Shown here: piece after piece, positions 1-5,102 of the stretch | Numbering within the stretch: position 1 is the first letter of the stretch | Layout of the letters: each line of letters opens with the position of its first letter | Assembly (NCBI GenBank): GCA_002451235.1 | Contig: DKBN01000008.1 | Location: 1 to 5,141 of the forward strand | DNA length: 5,141 bases | Source of the DNA: Patescibacteria group bacterium UBA6899 | GTDB lineage: Bacteria > Patescibacteriota > Minisyncoccia > Phycocordibacterales > UBA6899 | Reading direction: 5' to 3' | The notes under the pieces: model-generated | Told to the model about the DNA's origin: nothing | The model's database searches: none | What the model saw: the letters and a program-made list of their open reading frames with translations, nothing else | Program-made: the position numbers and the translations under genes

Positions 1-50
1 AATGCCCACGAGCGAATATCTCCGCAGTGCGGACAGGAATATCTTGGCAT
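1..50 (-). CDS. Partial gene, N-terminus with a zinc-ribbon-like CPHC motif
   Basis: The reading frame starts at the ATG at 50-48 and runs off the left edge of the window after 16 codons, reading MPRYSCPHCGDIRSWA. The Cys-Pro-His-Cys-Gly motif at residues 6-10 is typical of the first knuckle of a zinc ribbon. Such N-termini occur in small nucleic-acid-binding proteins and in some transposases (IS1595-like), so the family cannot be decided from this fragment. No Shine-Dalgarno sequence precedes the ATG. A good promoter on the same strand (173-201) points at this gene and leaves a leader of about 115 nt. The partner knuckle and the rest of the protein are outside the window. The start codon is the most likely one because the CxxC follows at the usual short distance. 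Confidence 0.5.
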   Translation of the reverse strand, partial: MPRYSCPHCGDIRSWA

Positions 51-109
51 GATTGGTGGAAGAAAAGTTAGTTTCCCCAACAATCACATAGATACGGCTC
101 AATACGAAC

Positions 110-135
110 ATCGCCCACCATTTTTGGTGGACGAT
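110..135 (-). promoter_or_regulatory. Hairpin in the leader of the zinc-ribbon gene
   Basis: Read on the minus strand, ATCGTCCACCA is followed by a four-base AAAA loop and TGGTGGGCGAT, giving an 11-bp stem with a single U-G wobble. On the plus strand the wobble becomes a C-A mismatch, so the structure favours a minus-strand transcript. It lies between the promoter at 173-201 and the start codon at 50. No T-run follows on either strand, so it is not an intrinsic terminator. A role as a protein-binding or mRNA-stability element is inference. Confidence 0.5.
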
Positions 136-172
136 TAGTGAGTTAACCCAAAAGATAACCGAACTTGTATCC

Positions 173-201
173 ATTATATTGAAAGCAATATGCTGGTCGA
201 A
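173..201 (-). promoter_or_regulatory. Promoter for the leftmost minus-strand gene
   Basis: On the minus strand a perfect -10 TATAAT (178-173) is preceded by a 17-base spacer and a -35 TCGACC (201-196), which matches TTGACA at 4 of 6 positions. Transcription would begin near 166. It lies just downstream of the dsbA-like terminator, so the zinc-ribbon gene is probably a separate transcription unit. Confidence 0.55.
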
Positions 202-218
202 GAAGATATTCACCATAC

Positions 219-239
219 AAAAACCGGCATTTGCCGGCT
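219..239 (-). terminator. Intrinsic terminator of the DsbA-like gene
   Basis: On the minus strand CCGGC, a four-base AAAT loop and GCCGG form a GC-only stem, extended by a G-U and an A-U pair and followed directly by TTTTT. It starts about 25 bases past the stop codon of the DsbA-like gene. This argues that the gene really ends at 265 and that no missing C-terminal part follows in another frame. Confidence 0.8.
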
Positions 240-264
240 GTTGTATTCAAGCAAATAACGGCCG

Positions 265-1149
265 TCACTTCGTCGAATCGACACGCCCACCGCTTTTCTC
301 GGTCGAAAAGATCGCATCAGCGAACTTCCAGAACGCAGCGTTCCCGCCCTGCTCATAGACGCACTCCGAACCTTCAGCATATTTTTCAGCATCCGAATGG
401 ATCGCGGAAAGGGGGAAGTGGCGGTGCACCCAAGCGATCTTCCCAGTCTTCTCGTATTCCGCCAATACCTGCAGCATCGTGTCGTGGAAGCGCATACAGA
501 ATGGGCACTCAAGGTCTGTGTATTCAATGATGATGAGATCGGCTGTCGGATCGCCGTTGACATGGTCATCCGTCTTGATCGCGAGCACGCTGGCCGGAGC
601 ATCCTTGGCATTCGGATCCTTTTGCACCGCTCCTGTCTGGGACATGACCGAATCGATGATGGTCTTGATGCTCGCGAACGGAAGTGCGCCACCGATGGGC
701 GCTTGTTTCCCCGTCTTCTTGTCGTACACGATCGAATAGGGAGTTCCCCCAACGCCTATCGACGCCCCTTCCTGGAAATCACGGTCGACTCGCGCTTGAT
801 ATTTTCCGCTCGTTACGCAGGAGGTGAATTTCGACTTATCGATCCCGATCGAAGCAGCGACGTCGGACATGGCGCGTGCGCTCACTTGCTGGGGCGCACC
901 TTGTGCGGCTGTTCCTGCTGTCCCCGTTGAGCCCTTGTCCGTCATGATGATGGCGCCGGCAATGAGGGCACCAGCGAAGATGATCGAAAGTGGGATCGAG
1001 AGATTGTTCGGTGTCGCCGGCCTTTGAGCAGACTCCGCTATGGGCGCGGCCTCTGGCACAACGGTGGTCTGTTCAGGCGCAAGCGGTCGATTTTCCTCCT
1101 TCTTTTCTTCCCCCGCGGAGTGGGAGGCATGTTTAGAGTGCTGTTCCAT
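265..1149 (-). CDS. Membrane-anchored DsbA-like protein with circularly permuted order
   Basis: The 294-residue protein is probably an extracytoplasmic thiol-disulfide oxidoreductase of the DsbA/thioredoxin-fold family. Residues 1-48 are hydrophilic and Glu/Pro-rich, about 49-69 form one membrane segment, and the rest should face outward. The active-site motif CPFC is at 215-218, in the context IIIEYTDLECPFCMRFH, followed by the HRHFPL segment (242-247) and SEC (261-263). The part that normally follows in this family comes first here: the helical piece with KFTSC (107-111), the cis-proline loop GGTP (134-137) and the final helix (about 156-169). A linker of about 20-30 residues joins this half to the CPFC half. 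In family members with two extra cysteines, the equivalents of C263 and C111 can pair, and both are kept. The ATG at 1149 has no Shine-Dalgarno sequence. The protein ends right after the CPFC half, then a terminator follows. The fold assignment is firm; activity of the permuted form is inference. Confidence 0.85.
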   Translation of the reverse strand: MEQHSKHASHSAGEEKKEENRPLAPEQTTVVPEAAPIAESAQRPATPNNLSIPLSIIFAGALIAGAIIMTDKGSTGTAGTAAQGAPQQVSARAMSDVAASIGIDKSKFTSCVTSGKYQARVDRDFQEGASIGVGGTPYSIVYDKKTGKQAPIGGALPFASIKTIIDSVMSQTGAVQKDPNAKDAPASVLAIKTDDHVNGDPTADLIIIEYTDLECPFCMRFHDTMLQVLAEYEKTGKIAWVHRHFPLSAIHSDAEKYAEGSECVYEQGGNAAFWKFADAIFSTEKSGGRVDSTK

Positions 1150-1176
1150 GATGATTGATATTTAATGGGTCCAAAC

Positions 1177-1185
1177 ACTATACCA
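1177..1185 (-). promoter_or_regulatory. Extended -10 promoter for the DsbA-like gene
   Basis: On the minus strand TGGTATAGT is an extended -10 element (TG, one base, then TATAGT, 5 of 6 to consensus). No convincing -35 is seen at 16-18 bases, which is common when the TG extension is present. Transcription would begin near 1170, about 20 bases before the ATG at 1149. This short leader has no Shine-Dalgarno sequence. Confidence 0.5.
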
Positions 1186-1197
1186 CAGCAACATTCG

Positions 1198-1226
1198 TTT
1201 ACAGTCCGGATATCCTCTTGTACGAT
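1198..1226 (+). promoter_or_regulatory. engB promoter, implying a leaderless mRNA
   Basis: The -35 TTTACA (1198-1203, 5 of 6), a 17-base spacer and the -10 TACGAT (1221-1226, 4 of 6) form a well-spaced promoter. Only seven bases separate the -10 from the ATG at 1234, so transcription should start at or next to that ATG. It also rules against the in-frame upstream ATG at 1165, which lies before the promoter. Confidence 0.6.
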
Positions 1227-1233
1227 AGCGCGC

Positions 1234-1851
1234 ATGAAAGAGAGGGGGAACGTCAAGCGCCGATCCATCATCCGTGAAGCAATACATGGCCATTCCGCGA
1301 GATTCATCAAGGGGATCCGCGGCTCGGACGCTATTTTGCGCGATCCGCACCCGCAGTTCGCGTTCGTGGGACGCTCAAACGTAGGGAAATCCAGTGTGAT
1401 CAACGCATTGCTGGGTACAGCGCTTGCGCGACCCTCCGCGACGCCCGGGAAGACGCAGGAGATCAATTTCTACCTCTCCAACGACAAGATCCTACTCGCG
1501 GACCTGCCTGGCTACGGCTATGCGAAGATCCCCACAAAACTCGCGGAGAAATTGCGCAAGATGATCCTTTGGTATCTTACAAGCGGGGAAGCAAAACCGA
1601 TAAAGGTCATCCTGGTGATCGATGCATCGGTCGGGCTTACACCGTTCGATGAAGAGATGATCGCCTTGCTGCGGGAAGAGTGCCATCCGTTCGTTATTCT
1701 TGCGAACAAGGTCGACAAGCTGAATCAAAAGGAATTCTCGGCGCGGATGCGCGAGCTGTCGTCGAATGTCACTGATGCGGCGATCATCCCGTTCTCCGCG
1801 AAAGTGGGGAGGGGAGTGAAAGAAGCGAGAGGATATCTTTTGGGGGAATGA
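1234..1851 (+). CDS. engB: Ribosome biogenesis GTP-binding protein EngB (YsxC/YihA)
   Basis: This 205-residue P-loop GTPase belongs to the EngB/YsxC/YihA family, which acts in the cytoplasm in late assembly of the large ribosomal subunit. All G motifs are present, numbered from the ATG at 1234: G1 GRSNVGKS (46-53), the G2 region TPGKTQ (70-75), G3 DLPGYGYA (90-97), G4 NKVDK (158-162, where many homologues have TKxDK) and G5 SAK (188-190). The length matches the usual 195-210 residues. An in-frame ATG at 1165 would add 23 residues with no family resemblance and lies upstream of the promoter at 1198-1226, so 1234 is preferred. There is no Shine-Dalgarno sequence, and the message is probably leaderless. 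The gene is divergent from the DsbA-like gene and convergent with the structured RNA, whose terminator touches its stop codon. Confidence 0.95.
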   Translation: MKERGNVKRRSIIREAIHGHSARFIKGIRGSDAILRDPHPQFAFVGRSNVGKSSVINALLGTALARPSATPGKTQEINFYLSNDKILLADLPGYGYAKIPTKLAEKLRKMILWYLTSGEAKPIKVILVIDASVGLTPFDEEMIALLREECHPFVILANKVDKLNQKEFSARMRELSSNVTDAAIIPFSAKVGRGVKEARGYLLGE

Positions 1852-2138
1852 AAAACCGGCGTCATGTGACACCGGTATTACTCCAGGCCGGAGAAGGTAT
1901 CCGCATTCCTCGCGCGATCGTTGCGCTTCGGAACCCCAATGGATCCATCCATTGAGGATCTTGTGTCGTCCGGGTATGCATCCTGACGACGGTGGTGCCC
2001 CGCATCTCGCTAAGGCGACATCCGTCGGGATACCCGACGTCCACGTGAAGATCCTCACTTCAAGACCATGCCCTTTCGGGGCTTGGGTGCAGATCACCTT
2101 CTCCGGCCACCTTCATTCGGGAAGCCAACGCTTCTGGT
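1850..2138 (-). ncRNA. Unassigned structured RNA gene of about 285 nt
   Basis: This stretch between engB and the membrane-protein gene holds no plausible protein but has all parts of an RNA gene on the minus strand: a promoter (2143-2170), a structured body and a terminator (1851-1876). A perfect 13-bp long-range stem, GGCCGGAGAAGGT (2108-2096) with its complement (1898-1886), closes the body. Inside are local hairpins: a CGAAA-loop stem (2082-2070), UGAAG/CUUCA (2062-2046), a 7-bp CGUCGGG stem (2039-2023), UCGC/GCGA (2018-2007), GUCGUC/GACGAC (1990-1965), a 7-bp stem with UGGA loop (1954-1937) and GCGC/GCGC (1926-1912). A GAAGC/GCUUC hairpin (2134-2121) precedes the closing stem. I looked for the signatures of RNase P RNA, tmRNA and SRP RNA and recognised none. 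6S RNA or a lineage-specific class remains possible. The ends are estimates from the promoter and terminator. Confidence 0.6.
1851..1876 (-). terminator. Intrinsic terminator of the structured RNA
   Basis: On the minus strand ACCGGTGTC, an ACAT loop and GACGCCGGT form a 9-bp stem with one U-G wobble, followed by a T-run that overlaps the engB stop codon. Read on the plus strand the hairpin is followed only by TATTACTCC and has a C-A mismatch, so it mainly serves the minus-strand transcript. It may also help to end engB transcripts. Confidence 0.75.
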
Positions 2139-2142
2139 GGAC

Positions 2143-2170
2143 AGCATAGCATATTCACATGAAAAGTCAA
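2143..2170 (-). promoter_or_regulatory. Promoter of the structured RNA
   Basis: On the minus strand the -35 TTGACT (2170-2165, 5 of 6) is followed by a 16-base spacer and the extended -10 TGCTATGCT (2151-2143). The predicted start is about 2135-2138, just before the first hairpin. The ATATGCTAT core is shared with the promoter of the receiver operon at 5103-5111. Confidence 0.65.
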
Positions 2171-2200
2171 TATCTAGTGAACCAATCTCAAGAGTATCCT

Positions 2201-2225
2201 AAAAACAGCCAAACAAGGCCGTTTT
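2201..2225 (-). terminator. Weak terminator-like hairpin between divergent promoters
   Basis: On the minus strand AAAACGGCC, a TTGTTT loop and GGCTGTTTT form a 9-bp stem with one G-U wobble, then one further T. The T-run is mostly inside the stem, and no minus-strand gene ends here, so a role in stopping antisense transcripts is only a guess. The plus strand has an A-C mismatch at the wobble position. Confidence 0.25.
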
Positions 2226-2259
2226 GTGGATAAAGCGAAAATCGCCAACATATTTGGGG

Positions 2260-2265
2260 TATAAT
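2260..2265 (+). promoter_or_regulatory. -10 element upstream of the CcdA-like gene
   Basis: A perfect TATAAT lies at 2260-2265 in an AT-rich patch. No convincing -35 is found at 16-18 bases upstream and there is no TG extension. Transcription from about 2272 would give a leader of some 63 nt with a CTTCG/CGAAG hairpin (2295-2311) and a GAAGGGG stretch that is too far from the ATG at 2335 to be a normal ribosome binding site. Confidence 0.45.
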
Positions 2266-2334
2266 TATTAGTACAACTCTCCAAGCCTTGTTCGCTTCGC
2301 AATTTCCGAAGGGGCATGAGACGTTCTTTTCGAT

Positions 2335-3669
2335 ATGCACCAATTCGCATCGGCAAGTATCCGCTTAGTATTCGCACTTACGCTCGCGTTCGCGGTTCTG
2401 GTCGTGATCCCGTGCACGCTCTATGTCGGATCGACTATGTCTGACCTCGGGAACGCGGATGCGATCAGCATCGCTCTCTGGTATCTCTTCTCATACCTCT
2501 CCGGTCTTTCGATGACCGTCTTGCCGTGCGTTCTCCCACTCGTCTTTGTCGTGGTGCCGCTCTCCGCAGGGAAGGGGCTCGCGCGAGGGCTCGGCGTCTC
2601 GCTCTCGTTCGGACTCGGCGTCGCGCTCATGCTCTCGGTCTACGGCGCTTTGGCCGCCTCCGTCGGGCATATCGGCATTGATCTCTCTGGCGCCAGCACA
2701 GAACACATCAAAGATTGGGCATATTTTTTTGTAGGTATCCTTGCGTACGCCTTCGCACTTGGCGAACTTGGTCTTCTCGACCTCCGTGCGCCGACCTATG
2801 TCGGTCCGGCTCCCGTTTTATTCCTCAGACGAAAAGAATACGCGCATGCGTTTCTCCTCGGCATCTTCCTTGGGAATCTTGGCATCGGTAACCCGCATCC
2901 CGCAATACCCATTTTATTGACGGAAGCCGCGGTATCTGGGAACGTCTTCTATGGTTGGACGCTCTTTTTCGCGAACGCGCTCGGTCGCGTTCTGCCCCTA
3001 GTGCTCCTCTCTCTTCTCGCGACGACAGGAATGAACGTACTCGACGGACTGATCGAGCGGAAGCGGCGCATTGAGCGAGCAAGCGGCTGGGGCATGATCT
3101 TCGTCTCCGGGTTCCTCATCGTTCTCGGACTATACACGCGGGTATGGTGGGAAGGGACGGGCGCGTCGCATGCTCTCAGTACTCTCGTGCATTTTGGGGA
3201 CCTTCCTGCTGCCCTCGACTCGTTCGGGGGAACCCGCTCCATGTTCGGAGAAGGATTGTTCGGGCAGCCGGTCGCATGGGGTGGATGGACCCTTCTATTG
3301 CTGTGGGTCGTTCCTTTCTGGTGGCAATACGCGAAAGAGCGGAGGAGGACGCATAGCGTTTCCGTCCATGAGTTCAAACGGCTCGAACGTGTGCAAGATA
3401 GGATCGAAGAAGAACGCCGCGGGCTTGAGGTCACGCTCCATCTCGCGGAAGGGAAGCAGGGAACGAGGTACGCGCAGTTGGAAAAGGAGATCGACGCTCT
3501 CGAGAAAGAACGACGGGTACTCGAAGAGGCGATGAAATATGGCGTGGCGAACGGGATCCGTACCACAGAGCGCGAAAGGAACGAACGAGAGATGCTTTGG
3601 ATGCGTAGGAACTGGTATCTCACACTTACGGTCCTTCTTTTCGTCCTCGTGGGTGCGGCTTTCGTTTGA
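2335..3669 (+). CDS. CcdA/DsbD-like membrane protein lacking one redox cysteine
   Basis: This 444-residue polytopic membrane protein resembles the transmembrane electron-transfer domain of CcdA/DsbD, which passes reducing equivalents from cytoplasmic thioredoxin to extracytoplasmic thiol proteins. About nine hydrophobic segments are visible: roughly 9-30, 45-77, 83-112, 128-148, 168-190, 200-230, 252-268, 317-332 and 427-443. TVLPCVLPL (61-69) carries the conserved proline-flanked cysteine, C65. The matching loop, where relatives have a cysteine before the prolines, reads LGNLGIGNPHPAIPI (179-193), with Asn186 in the expected position. The only other cysteine is C27 in the first segment. Residues about 333-425 form a charged region with a likely coiled coil (345-400) before the last membrane segment, an addition to the core domain. 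The ATG at 2335 keeps the first hydrophobic segment. The family is fairly sure; electron transfer in the usual way is doubtful, and a scaffold or altered transporter role is possible. Confidence 0.7.
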   Translation: MHQFASASIRLVFALTLAFAVLVVIPCTLYVGSTMSDLGNADAISIALWYLFSYLSGLSMTVLPCVLPLVFVVVPLSAGKGLARGLGVSLSFGLGVALMLSVYGALAASVGHIGIDLSGASTEHIKDWAYFFVGILAYAFALGELGLLDLRAPTYVGPAPVLFLRRKEYAHAFLLGIFLGNLGIGNPHPAIPILLTEAAVSGNVFYGWTLFFANALGRVLPLVLLSLLATTGMNVLDGLIERKRRIERASGWGMIFVSGFLIVLGLYTRVWWEGTGASHALSTLVHFGDLPAALDSFGGTRSMFGEGLFGQPVAWGGWTLLLLWVVPFWWQYAKERRRTHSVSVHEFKRLERVQDRIEEERRGLEVTLHLAEGKQGTRYAQLEKEIDALEKERRVLEEAMKYGVANGIRTTERERNEREMLWMRRNWYLTLTVLLFVLVGAAFV

Positions 3670-3751
3670 TGCGATCGGAAGCCACACAATGTGGGCAAGG
3701 GGAGGATGATTATCCCCATATCGTTGCTTTACAAAGAAAAGGAGCCGCGTT

Positions 3752-3781
3752 ACGATAAGGACGATTCCTCTCGTTCTTTTT
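3752..3781 (+). terminator. Possible terminator of the CcdA-like gene
   Basis: ACGA (3752-3755) and AGGA (3758-3761) pair with TCCT (3766-3769) and TCGT (3771-3774) around a CGAT loop, with a small internal bulge, and TCTTTTTC follows. The stem is modest but the T-run is good. It lies about 85 bases past the stop codon. Confidence 0.4.
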
Positions 3782-3800
3782 CATTTGGGCCTTGCCCAAC

Positions 3801-3838
3801 CAAGGCCGGACGTCCCTCCAAACGACGTTCCGGCCTTG
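3801..3838. terminator. Strong hairpin between two convergent genes
   Basis: CAAGGCCGGACGTC (3801-3814) pairs with GACGT (3824-3828) and CCGGCCTTG (3830-3838) with one bulged T and a nine-base loop. It abuts the stop codon of the EVE-domain gene and faces the end of the CcdA-like gene. The plus-strand tail TTCATTTCG is only moderately T-rich and the minus-strand tail has no T-run. It probably marks or protects the 3' ends of both transcripts. Confidence 0.5.
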
Positions 3839-3839
3839 T

Positions 3840-4295
3840 TCATTTCGTGCCAAGCTTTACGATGGTCTCGAACTCCTTTTTTGCAAGCGGCGTGATGGAG
3901 AGCCTTGGACGTTTCCAGAGCGGCATGTTCCGAAGCGCCGGGACTTCGCGCAGGAGATCGCGCTCGATCACATTCTTGAACTTTTTCACGAAGGCTACAT
4001 CGACCATGAACCAGAGTGGATCCCTCTTCGTCCCCCGTGGATCAAAATATTTGCTCGATCGTTTCCATTGAGTGAAATCCGGATATGCTTCCCGAGATAC
4101 CTTCGCGACGCCCGCCGGACCGCTCGGGTCTCCGTCGGAGTGATAGAAGATCACCAGATCCCCGACTTTCATGCGATCTCGCATGATGTTGCGCGCTTCA
4201 TAATTGCGTACGCCGTCCCAGTGATGTCTCTTTTTGCGCATGAGGTCGTCGATCGAGAACTCATGCGGTTCGCTTTTCATGAGCCAGTAGTTCAT
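3840..4295 (-). CDS. EVE-domain protein (THYN1-like)
   Basis: The 151-residue protein is a complete stand-alone EVE domain (a PUA-like fold, formerly DUF55). Family marks are YWLMKSEP near the N-terminus (3-10), WDGVRNYEARN (26-36), GDLVIFYHS (45-53), GVAKV (62-66), the WFMVDV strand (95-100) and RLSITPL (131-137). EVE domains of known structure resemble YTH domains and are linked to recognition of modified bases in DNA or RNA; which substrate applies here cannot be read from the sequence. The start at 4295 places the YWLMKSEP motif at the usual position. It follows the upstream receiver gene after 16 bases on the same strand, so it is probably the last gene of that operon. No Shine-Dalgarno sequence is visible in the gap. 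Confidence 0.9.
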   Translation of the reverse strand: MNYWLMKSEPHEFSIDDLMRKKRHHWDGVRNYEARNIMRDRMKVGDLVIFYHSDGDPSGPAGVAKVSREAYPDFTQWKRSSKYFDPRGTKRDPLWFMVDVAFVKKFKNVIERDLLREVPALRNMPLWKRPRLSITPLAKKEFETIVKLGTK

Positions 4296-4311
4296 ACGCG
4301 TTGAGCGATAT

Positions 4312-4695
4312 TCATCCGTTCGCAGTGTGATCCCCGATCCGCTTCACGATATCGTCGAGTGACCACTCGCTTTTGATGAGGAAATCTGTCGCACCGAGGC
4401 CAGTCGCGCGGGAGATAGTGTCCGCATCGGTCGAATTCGTGAGCACGATCACGGTCGCATGCTTTCCCCAAGGTCCAGAACTTCGCAATTGTGCCAACAT
4501 CGAGATGCCGTCCATCCTCGGCATAAAGATGTCGAGAAGAATGCACTGTGGGTGCTCTTTGAGCGCGATATCGAGACCTGTTTTCCCATCGTCCGCCTCG
4601 AGGACCGTGAATCCCTCGGTTTTCAGTTTGTCCGAAAGCACCAACCGAAGCGACGGATCGTCCTCTACCACCAAGATCGTTCGTTGCTTTTCCAT
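4312..4695 (-). CDS. Stand-alone response regulator receiver
   Basis: This 127-residue protein is a single CheY-like receiver domain with no output domain. The acidic pocket is E11-D12-D13 in VVEDDPS, the phospho-acceptor is D55 in LLDIFMPRMDG, and the switch residues are T86 in VLTN and K108 in FLIKSE, so all phosphorylation residues are present. It sits in the middle of a three-gene minus-strand operon, 20 bases after the upstream receiver and 16 bases before the EVE gene. The two receivers share several stretches, including an SGxWGK motif before the LTN strand, which points to a tandem duplication. No histidine kinase is in the window, so the phosphodonor and partner are unknown. No Shine-Dalgarno sequence precedes the ATG at 4695. 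Confidence 0.93.
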   Translation of the reverse strand: MEKQRTILVVEDDPSLRLVLSDKLKTEGFTVLEADDGKTGLDIALKEHPQCILLDIFMPRMDGISMLAQLRSSGPWGKHATVIVLTNSTDADTISRATGLGATDFLIKSEWSLDDIVKRIGDHTANG

Positions 4696-4715
4696 ATAAG
4701 GGTGCGCAGCGGACG

Positions 4716-5096
4716 CTATTTCTCGCTCAGCATCCCTTCGATATCCTTGACCACTTCATCCAGTCCTGTTTCCGCCTTCACGAGATATGCAGTGAATCCG
4801 GCCGCCTTGACCCGCTCCTCCTCTTCGGTGCTGTTCTGGTTAGTGAGCGCGACGATCTTCGTATCCTTCCCCCACTGGCCCGATTGCCTGATCTTCGTCG
4901 TCATCTCGATACCGTCCATCGGGAACATCACGAGGTCGGTCAGGATGAGGTTCGGCTTATGGTCGATCGCGAATTTGAACCCCTCTTCGCCCGATGCCGC
5001 TTCGATCACGTCGAAGCCGACGTCACGAAGCTTCTCCGCCAACACCTTCCGAAGCGGTTCGCTGTCTTCCACGAGAAGAATGATGCGCTCTGACAT
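4716..5096 (-). CDS. Stand-alone response regulator receiver, first gene of operon
   Basis: This 126-residue CheY-like receiver lacks any output domain. The acidic pair is E10-D11 in LVEDSE, the phospho-acceptor is D54 in ILTDLVMFPMDG, and the switch residues are T85 in ALTN and K107 in YLVKAE. The usual proline four residues after the aspartate is replaced by Phe58, with the proline moved one place to 59. The protein is a paralogue of the next receiver gene, and both have the SGxWGK motif ahead of the LTN strand. The ATG at 5096 lies only six bases after a strong extended -10, so the mRNA is probably leaderless and this is the first gene of the operon. Signalling partners are not in view. 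Confidence 0.93.
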   Translation of the reverse strand: MSERIILLVEDSEPLRKVLAEKLRDVGFDVIEAASGEEGFKFAIDHKPNLILTDLVMFPMDGIEMTTKIRQSGQWGKDTKIVALTNQNSTEEEERVKAAGFTAYLVKAETGLDEVVKDIEGMLSEK

Positions 5097-5102
5097 GCAG
5101 GA

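Noticed and set aside
210..752. Long minus-strand reading frame overlapping the DsbA-like gene
   Set aside because: It is Arg/Ser-rich low-complexity protein in another frame of the same strand, while the overlapping frame has clear DsbA motifs, a promoter and a matching terminator.
397..930. Plus-strand reading frame opposite the DsbA-like gene
   Set aside because: It shows no recognisable domain and lies antisense to a well-supported gene; it reflects codon bias of the real gene.
265..1149. Reading the DsbA-like gene as a frameshifted or truncated pseudogene
   Set aside because: The C-terminal half is present intact within the same frame, ahead of the CPFC half, and a terminator follows the stop codon at once, leaving no room for a lost part downstream.
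1165..1233. Upstream start codon for engB
   Set aside because: The extra 23 residues do not resemble the family and the ATG lies before the best promoter; the start at 1234 gives a normal length.
1492..2097. Minus-strand reading frame across engB and the RNA region
   Set aside because: It is antisense to engB, crosses the terminator hairpin, and has no protein-family features.
1850..2138. Assignment of the structured RNA as RNase P RNA, tmRNA or SRP RNA
   Set aside because: I see neither the GAAAGUCCGGGC/ACAGAA core of RNase P, nor a tRNA-like end with tag frame, nor the GGAAG...AGCA apical loop of SRP RNA.
2316..2444. 42-codon reading frame overlapping the start of the CcdA-like gene
   Set aside because: It is Arg-rich, has an unusable one-base gap between GAAGGGG and its ATG, and overlaps the hydrophobic first segment of the real gene in another frame.
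3681..3713. Small hairpins CCACA/TGTGG and GGGGA/TCCCC after the CcdA-like gene
   Set aside because: Neither is followed by a T-run; the hairpin at 3752-3774 with its T-run is a better terminator candidate.
2949..3719. 256-residue minus-strand frame opposite the CcdA-like gene
   Set aside because: It is Ser/Arg/Pro-rich without domains and antisense to a gene with clear membrane segments.
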